From positions 124,001 through 188,000 of the forward strand of contig CAJMPW010000004.1 of the NCBI GenBank assembly GCA_905215475.1: a stretch of DNA of 64,000 nt. The letters run 5' to 3'. The stretch's first letter is position 1; each line of letters opens with the position of its first letter. The notes beneath the pieces were generated by a model. It saw only the letters and a program-made list of their open reading frames with translations, had not been told where the DNA came from and searched no databases. Both the position numbers and the translations under genes were made by a program. The DNA comes from CAG-103 sp905215475. GTDB taxonomy: Bacteria > Bacillota > Clostridia > Oscillospirales > Oscillospiraceae. This document shows, one piece after another, positions 59,353 to 64,000 of this stretch.

Positions 59353-60594
59353 TTATTTCGCCGCGGCGGGGACGGCGGCGGGTTCCGTCTCCTCGGCCGC
59401 TTCGGTCTCCGGCTGCGCGGCGGCAAAGCCCTGCACAAGACCGTGCTCGCGGATATACCTGCGATTTTTGTACACGCCGACAGTCAGGAACGGAACGACC
59501 ACGACCGCGATGCCGAGATAGCCGCAGTAGCCATAGCCGTACTTGATGATGTTCGTGAGGCCGGCCATGGAGATGGACATGGACAAAATGATGATGAACG
59601 CGGACACGATGGCGCTGCGCACCGGCGCGGACTGGATGCCACGGAACATCGGCAGCTTCTCAAAGCGGGCGACAAAGCCGAAGATCGTCGTCACGCCCGT
59701 GGAGATGAGGCAGAGCATGAGGCAGACACCGTAGACCGCGGTGAGCGCGCGGATGCCCATGGAATTGCAGACGGTGAGCGTGGGGATGGTCGTGCCGCCG
59801 TCTACGGCGGTGTAGACGCCGCGCCAGCAGATGAGCATAAACACGGAGAGCACGAGCGCAACGGCGTTCATGACAAAGGAAATCCACATGGACTTGGCGC
59901 AGCCCTGCTTGCTGCGCATGGTCGTGCCGCAGGCGATCATGGTCGGGAGCGTGACGCACTGGAAGCCGGCATAGGTGAAGGCGTTAAAGATCGCTTTGGG
60001 GACGTTGGCAAAACCGGTCGTCTAAAAATCCGCAGAGAGCACCGTAAACAGCGGCGACTCGCTCTTGAAAATGCCGATGGCGTAGATGGTGATGGCGGTG
60101 ACGAGGATGGCGATGCCCATATAGGTGGACGCCGCGCGGACGATGCCGGCGCCGAAAATGGTCAGGAGCAGCACGAGGCAGCCGACGGCCACGACACCGA
60201 GATAATAATTGACGCCGAAATAGCTCCGCAGCGCGGAGGCCGCGCCCGAGATGGCGGCCGCGACGGCCATGAGCACCATGATGTAAAAGAAGATCTCAAA
60301 GAGCCACTCGATCTTATCGAAGGGATGGTAGAGCGTCTCAAAGAGCTGCTTGTAGCTTGTCAGGCCGCGGGAATTGTACATAATCATGGCCTCGCGCATC
60401 GTGAGCGTGAGCAGCAGCATGGCAATGACGGCCGACACGATGCCGGCCCAGCCGAGGCCGACATAGTAGGTATTGGCCTGGTTGCCGGTCGCAAAGCCGC
60501 CGCCGGCGTGCGCGGAAAACAGCACCGCGCCGACCGAAAAAGCGGCAAAAAACGGGGTCTTGGGTATGGATCTGGTTTTGGTCTGGGTTTTCAT
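59353..60594 (-). pseudogene. YkvI-family membrane transporter interrupted by an in-frame stop
   Basis: Two halves in the same frame make a 413-codon gene of the YkvI family, an APC-like group of about eleven-span membrane proteins (AHAGGGFATGNQANTYYVGLGW, then TYAGFQCVTLPTMIACG). Codon 191 is TAG (60024-60022), between SADF and TTGFANVPK; all flanking sequence is intact and homologous-looking, so a single base change is the simplest cause. ATG 60594 follows AGGAGG. The gene is preceded by a T-box and followed by a terminator, so it is transcribed as an amino-acid-controlled uptake gene. A read-through or sequencing error remains possible. Confidence 0.75.
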
Positions 60595-60633
60595 GATTCG
60601 TTCCTCCTGCAAAATGATCTGATGGTTTGGCAG

Positions 60634-60915
60634 GAAAAAAGAAAACCCTCCGTCTTTCCTGCCCTCTGGCAGAAGAGACGAAAGGCCGAAAAACCTCCGC
60701 GGTACCACTCTTCTTCGTCCCCACGACCGGGGACGTACTCTTCCGGGATACCATCATATCCCTGCACGCTAACGGGCGCGCCCGTCTGCACCTACTCATC
60801 GTTCAGCGCAGCCGCTGTTCAGCCAGTTCGGCAGGTCTGTACGCTTTGTGCCTCGCACCACCCGGCACTTCTCTGAAAGGACGTTCCTGCTTACTACTCT
60901 GTGTCTTCGCGTTTG
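60634..60915 (-). ncRNA. T-box riboswitch of the YkvI-type gene
   Basis: On the minus strand: Stem I with GCCGGGTGGTGCGAGGCAC, candidate specifier in CCGAACTGGCTGAAC (TGG for Trp, or CTG for Leu), T-box sequence GTGGTACCGCGG at 60708-60697, and a terminator (CCTTTCGTCTCTTCTGCC.../GGCAGGAAAGACGGAGGG, then TTTTCTTTTTT) at 60634-60685. The same layout as the valS leader. Confidence 0.9.
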
Positions 60916-60922
60916 ATGGCTT

Positions 60923-60952
60923 GATGATAACACCCGAATTCGCTGCGCGTCA
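60923..60952 (-). promoter_or_regulatory. Sigma-A promoter of the second T-box
   Basis: TTGACG, 18-base spacer, TATCAT on the minus strand. Confidence 0.7.
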
Positions 60953-61036
60953 AGACGCGCTTTGACCGAAAAAACTTAAAAAATTCGAAGAAACTTTGCC
61001 GTATCTGTCAAGACGTTTTCTGACACAGCGACGCGC

Positions 61037-61070
61037 AAAAAAGCTGGCCGTTTCCGAAGAAACGGCCGGC
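61037..61070 (-). terminator. Terminator of the SLH protein gene
   Basis: On the minus strand GCCGGCCGTTTC pairs with GAAACGGCCAGC around TTCG, followed by TTTTTT. Confidence 0.85.
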
Positions 61071-61109
61071 TCGCGTCAGGTTTGGTTTTCCTCCGCTGTC
61101 ACACGCGGC

Positions 61110-64000
61110 TCATGCAGCAAAGTGCTTATACAGGAAGCACACGATCTGCGCGCGGGTGCAGCTGGCATTCGGGCTGAAGCAGTTGTTGCCGGTACCGCTG
61201 GTAATGCCTGCGGCAGCGGCCCATGCAACGGCTTCGGCATAGTACGCCGTCGGCGCAACATCGTCAAACGACGTCGCATGTTCCACGGCCGGAGAGCCGG
61301 CATAGCGATACAGGAACATGATCGCCTGCGCACGGGTCACCTGCGCATTGGGGCTGAAGTGAGCTCTGCTGGTACCGCCGGTGATGCCCTTTGCGACCGC
61401 CCAGAGCACCGCCTGATAGTAATAATCATCCGTGGAGACATCCACGAAGGGGTTGTTCGTGGTCTCGGGCGTCGGTCTGCCGGCCGCGCACCACAGGAAC
61501 ATAATCGCCTGCGCACGGGTGCAGGTCATGTTGGGCGAGAAGTGCGTGCTGTCCGTGCCGCTGGTCACGCTTGCGCTAACGGCCCACTGGACGGCGTCGT
61601 AATACCAGGCATCCTCAGCCACGTCGTCAAAGACGATAGCGGGCTTGGTCTTTTCAAAAGTCACTGTGACAATCTCACTATTGAGACAGCCGTTCTTAAC
61701 GGCGATGGCCTTGACCGTCGCCGACTCCGTCAGTTCGAAAGCGCCGGTATAAAGCGTGCTCTCCGTTGTCGGGTCGCTGCCGTCAGTCGTATAGTAGATG
61801 CTCGCGCCCTCAGTCGCGCAGGTGATCGTCACTGTCTGCGCATCGGTGAAGGAGCCGCCGTTCGGGTCAACAACCGGAATCGCAACCGATTCGGGCGCAG
61901 TCATCGCCGGCGCCTCTTCCTGACGCACGATTCCGTCAAGAATCCATGTGTCGATCACGAGAGAATCGTTCGAGCGAACCAGCAGCTTGAAGCCCGTAAT
62001 CGCGTCATTGAGCGCCGACTGAAGCTGCTTTTGATCGCACTGATTGTCATTGAGCAGGTCGCGGAACGCTTCGCTTCTGAGCTCTGCGCCGGTCATGACA
62101 GCCGTTTCTTCAACGACGCCGGTATTGCCGAGCATAGTCACGTTCACGCCAACAGGCTTCTCCTCCGTGATCACCGTGTTGCCGGAGCGCATTTCCTGCT
62201 CTTTGTTGTAATAACCGTAGAGAATGGTGCCAATGGCCGTGTTGCGGCCGGCGATGCCGCCAATATCACCGGTATGATTTTTGCTGACCAGCTTCATATC
62301 CGCGTAGTTGTTGCCGGCCGTACCAGCCTGCATACCGGCAATGCCGCCGATGGTGGCAGCGTTGACATTGGCATCTGCGTAGATGCTGCCGATGGCGTAG
62401 CTGTTGGCAACAATGGCAAAACCGTCAATGCCAACAATGCCGCCGGCAAACGCGCTGGAGTTTGTGGAGACCACGGTAAGGTCGACCGTTGCACCGCAGT
62501 TGATGATGATGCTGTCGAAGCAGTAACCGGCAATGCCGCCGATCTGGCTCCAATCCTGCGCCTGATTGTAGATCGTACCGGAGACCGTGCAGTTATTGAT
62601 GATGGAACCGCATCCGGTCTCGGTCTTATCCACAACACCCGCAATGATGCCGGCATAGGTGCGGTAATTATCCGAGCGCCGGTTGTAGATGCTGGCATCC
62701 ACGACACCGAGATTCTGAATGATGCCGCCGTCCACATAAGCAAACAGGCCCACAGAGGCATAGTCCGTCGGCGCGTCGCTGCTGCCGATGGTCATACCAT
62801 AGATGCGGTGGTTCTGGCCGTCGAAAATGCCGGAAAAGTAGTGCGCGCCGCCGCTGCCGACCGGCATCCACTGGGTTCCGGTGAGAATAATATCCGCAGT
62901 GAGTACGATGTACTCGCCCTCAAAATGCTCATCCTCGTTGACCGCCGCTGCAAATGCACGAAGCTGATCTGCCGTTTCGATCCGGTAAGGATCTTCCTTA
63001 GTGCCGGTGCCGCCGTCAAAAATGCTCGACGGATCCGCAGCATCGTAGCCGCTCGTGTCTCCGACCAGCGCCTTGCTTGCGGCAACAGACAGCGCCGACT
63101 TGAGCGTCTGGTCATCGTCCGTGCCGGACGCGGTGTCCTTCACGGTCTGGTCGTTGATCAGGGCCTCGAGAATCGCCGCAGCGTTGGCTGCGTCAAAATC
63201 GGCCGGGCTGACGATTTCAGCGGAGACGATCTTCTGATCCTCCACGGTGATGCGCACAACAACCGTCTTGTTCTTATCGCGGCCATAGTACACGCCGTCC
63301 TTGTAATCGTAAGAAACCGGAGCATCCGGCCGCTCGACCGGAACATACGTGATCTGCGCATCGGTGTCGCCGAACGTGACAACGCCGTCCTTGAGCGCCC
63401 ACTGTTTGAGCGGCGCGGAAATGTCATCGCCGGAAACCGGGAACTCGGCAAAGTTGCCGTTCAGACGATCAACGAGCGCCTGAGCCGTCATATCGGCCGC
63501 AGGCAGCGCCGCAACGCCGCTGACAAGCGAACCGGACATATAGTCGCCGTCCTCATTGTAACCGGCCGCTACCAGCGTGCCGAACGGGACAACCGGGTCG
63601 ATCGCCAGCTCAGCGATGGTGAGCTTGGCACTGTCGCTGTAGTAGCTGTCGAAGCTCTCGCTGATTGCCGTAGCCATGCCGCCAATCGCGCCGACGTTCT
63701 TGGTCCAGGAGCGTGCGGTCAGGTCGCACAGACTGTAGCAGTTGGCAATGGTGCCAGCCTGGCAGCCGGCGATGCCGCCGAGGTAAATCACGCCGCCGTC
63801 ATCGACGTTGCGGTTGGTCTCACCAGAGATGACACCAAGTGCGTAACAGTTGGCAATGATGCCAAATGCGTTCATGCCCGCAATACCGCCGGCTTCCGCG
63901 TTGGCCGTGTTGCAATAGGCATCCACATGGACATTGACCCAGCTGTTGAGGATCTCACTGGCCTGGCTGTAACCAACGAGTCCGCCAGAAAAGCAGTTGT
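61110..64000 (-). CDS. Large SLH/GLUG surface protein, 5' end beyond the window
   Basis: At least 960 residues; the frame stays open to the window edge, so the start and signal peptide are missing. From the visible N-terminal side: GLUG-type repeats (GGIAGMNAFGIIANCYALG), an FMN-binding-like domain (DGVYYGRDKNKTVVVRITVEDQKIVSAEIV), a second GLUG block, a chitobiase C-terminal-like domain (IYYTTDGSDPTTESTLYTG), then three S-layer homology domains that attach the protein to cell-wall polymers. Such proteins are cell-surface adhesins or enzymes. The FMN-binding-like domain inside a GLUG protein is unusual. No promoter can be seen. Confidence 0.88.
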   Translation of the reverse strand, partial: NCFSGGLVGYSQASEILNSWVNVHVDAYCNTANAEAGGIAGMNAFGIIANCYALGVISGETNRNVDDGGVIYLGGIAGCQAGTIANCYSLCDLTARSWTKNVGAIGGMATAISESFDSYYSDSAKLTIAELAIDPVVPFGTLVAAGYNEDGDYMSGSLVSGVAALPAADMTAQALVDRLNGNFAEFPVSGDDISAPLKQWALKDGVVTFGDTDAQITYVPVERPDAPVSYDYKDGVYYGRDKNKTVVVRITVEDQKIVSAEIVSPADFDAANAAAILEALINDQTVKDTASGTDDDQTLKSALSVAASKALVGDTSGYDAADPSSIFDGGTGTKEDPYRIETADQLRAFAAAVNEDEHFEGEYIVLTADIILTGTQWMPVGSGGAHYFSGIFDGQNHRIYGMTIGSSDAPTDYASVGLFAYVDGGIIQNLGVVDASIYNRRSDNYRTYAGIIAGVVDKTETGCGSIINNCTVSGTIYNQAQDWSQIGGIAGYCFDSIIINCGATVDLTVVSTNSSAFAGGIVGIDGFAIVANSYAIGSIYADANVNAATIGGIAGMQAGTAGNNYADMKLVSKNHTGDIGGIAGRNTAIGTILYGYYNKEQEMRSGNTVITEEKPVGVNVTMLGNTGVVEETAVMTGAELRSEAFRDLLNDNQCDQKQLQSALNDAITGFKLLVRSNDSLVIDTWILDGIVRQEEAPAMTAPESVAIPVVDPNGGSFTDAQTVTITCATEGASIYYTTDGSDPTTESTLYTGAFELTESATVKAIAVKNGCLNSEIVTVTFEKTKPAIVFDDVAEDAWYYDAVQWAVSASVTSGTDSTHFSPNMTCTRAQAIMFLWCAAGRPTPETTNNPFVDVSTDDYYYQAVLWAVAKGITGGTSRAHFSPNAQVTRAQAIMFLYRYAGSPAVEHATSFDDVAPTAYYAEAVAWAAAAGITSGTGNNCFSPNASCTRAQIVCFLYKHFAA

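Overview
The window is a stretch of high-GC chromosome (roughly 60 percent G+C by eye) from an anaerobic, spore-forming Firmicute. The best fit is a gut Clostridia of the Oscillospiraceae type. The evidence is mixed: Firmicute core genes (rpmH-rnpA-yidD-yidC-jag, holB-ricT, spoIIAA-spoIIAB-sigF, spoIIID, spoVAD-spoVAE, ypeB), T-box leaders, class B sortase, ferredoxin-dependent 2-oxoacid oxidoreductase, and many strong sigma-A promoters of the form TTGACA-17-TATAAT. The genus is an inference; no rRNA is present. I see no prophage, insertion sequence or CRISPR array.

Layout. 0-3.3 kb: MarR regulator and PAP2 phosphatase, then a cell-wall-anchored repeat protein with its own sortase. 3.3-7.7 kb: infC-rpmI-rplT with an attenuated leader and non-ATG start, deoC, a two-OB-fold SSB-like protein, a lipoprotein and a VOC protein. 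7.8-14.5 kb: a glycogen operon in which glycogen synthase is fused to a GH13 amylase, with a patatin-like phospholipase at the end. 14.6-18.5 kb: alcohol dehydrogenase, a LexA-like repressor in an AT-richer patch, tRNA-Val and a zinc-ribbon/BIG2 protein. 18.5-28.8 kb: gltX-orf-ypeB facing trpS-tagO-wecB, three overlapping small genes, a phosphoesterase, a PASTA protein and a FabG-like reductase. 28.8-34.3 kb: holB-ricT, then the rpmH-rnpA-yidD-yidC-jag-acpP cluster, without the dnaA gene that usually faces it. 34.4-39.4 kb: WYL regulator and a phosphonate-type ABC importer behind a long structured leader ending in a terminator. 39.5-47.3 kb: spoIIID, spoVAD-spoVAE, a four-subunit 2-oxoacid:ferredoxin oxidoreductase with a P-loop partner, a formate/nitrite channel and the spoIIA operon. 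47.3-55.1 kb: valS with its T-box, a thioredoxin-reductase-like flavoprotein lacking much of the NADPH domain, glnS and pyrR-uracil permease. 55.1-64 kb: a dispersed repeat, an aminotransferase, an EamA transporter, tRNA-Leu, small orphans, a T-box-controlled YkvI-type transporter broken by an in-frame stop, and the 3' part of a large GLUG/SLH surface protein.

How it works together. The window carries both the sigma-F switch and later sporulation genes (spoIIID with a sigma-E-like promoter; spoVA and ypeB for dipicolinate uptake and germination). Aminoacyl-tRNA supply is prominent (gltX, trpS, valS, glnS), with one T-box reading GUC beside a GAC-anticodon tRNA-Val elsewhere in the window. The most interesting items are the structured leader of the phosphonate-type importer, the thioredoxin reductase without a recognisable pyridine-nucleotide site, the synthase-amylase fusion, the interrupted T-box-controlled transporter and the repeat shared by 28.8 and 55.3 kb.
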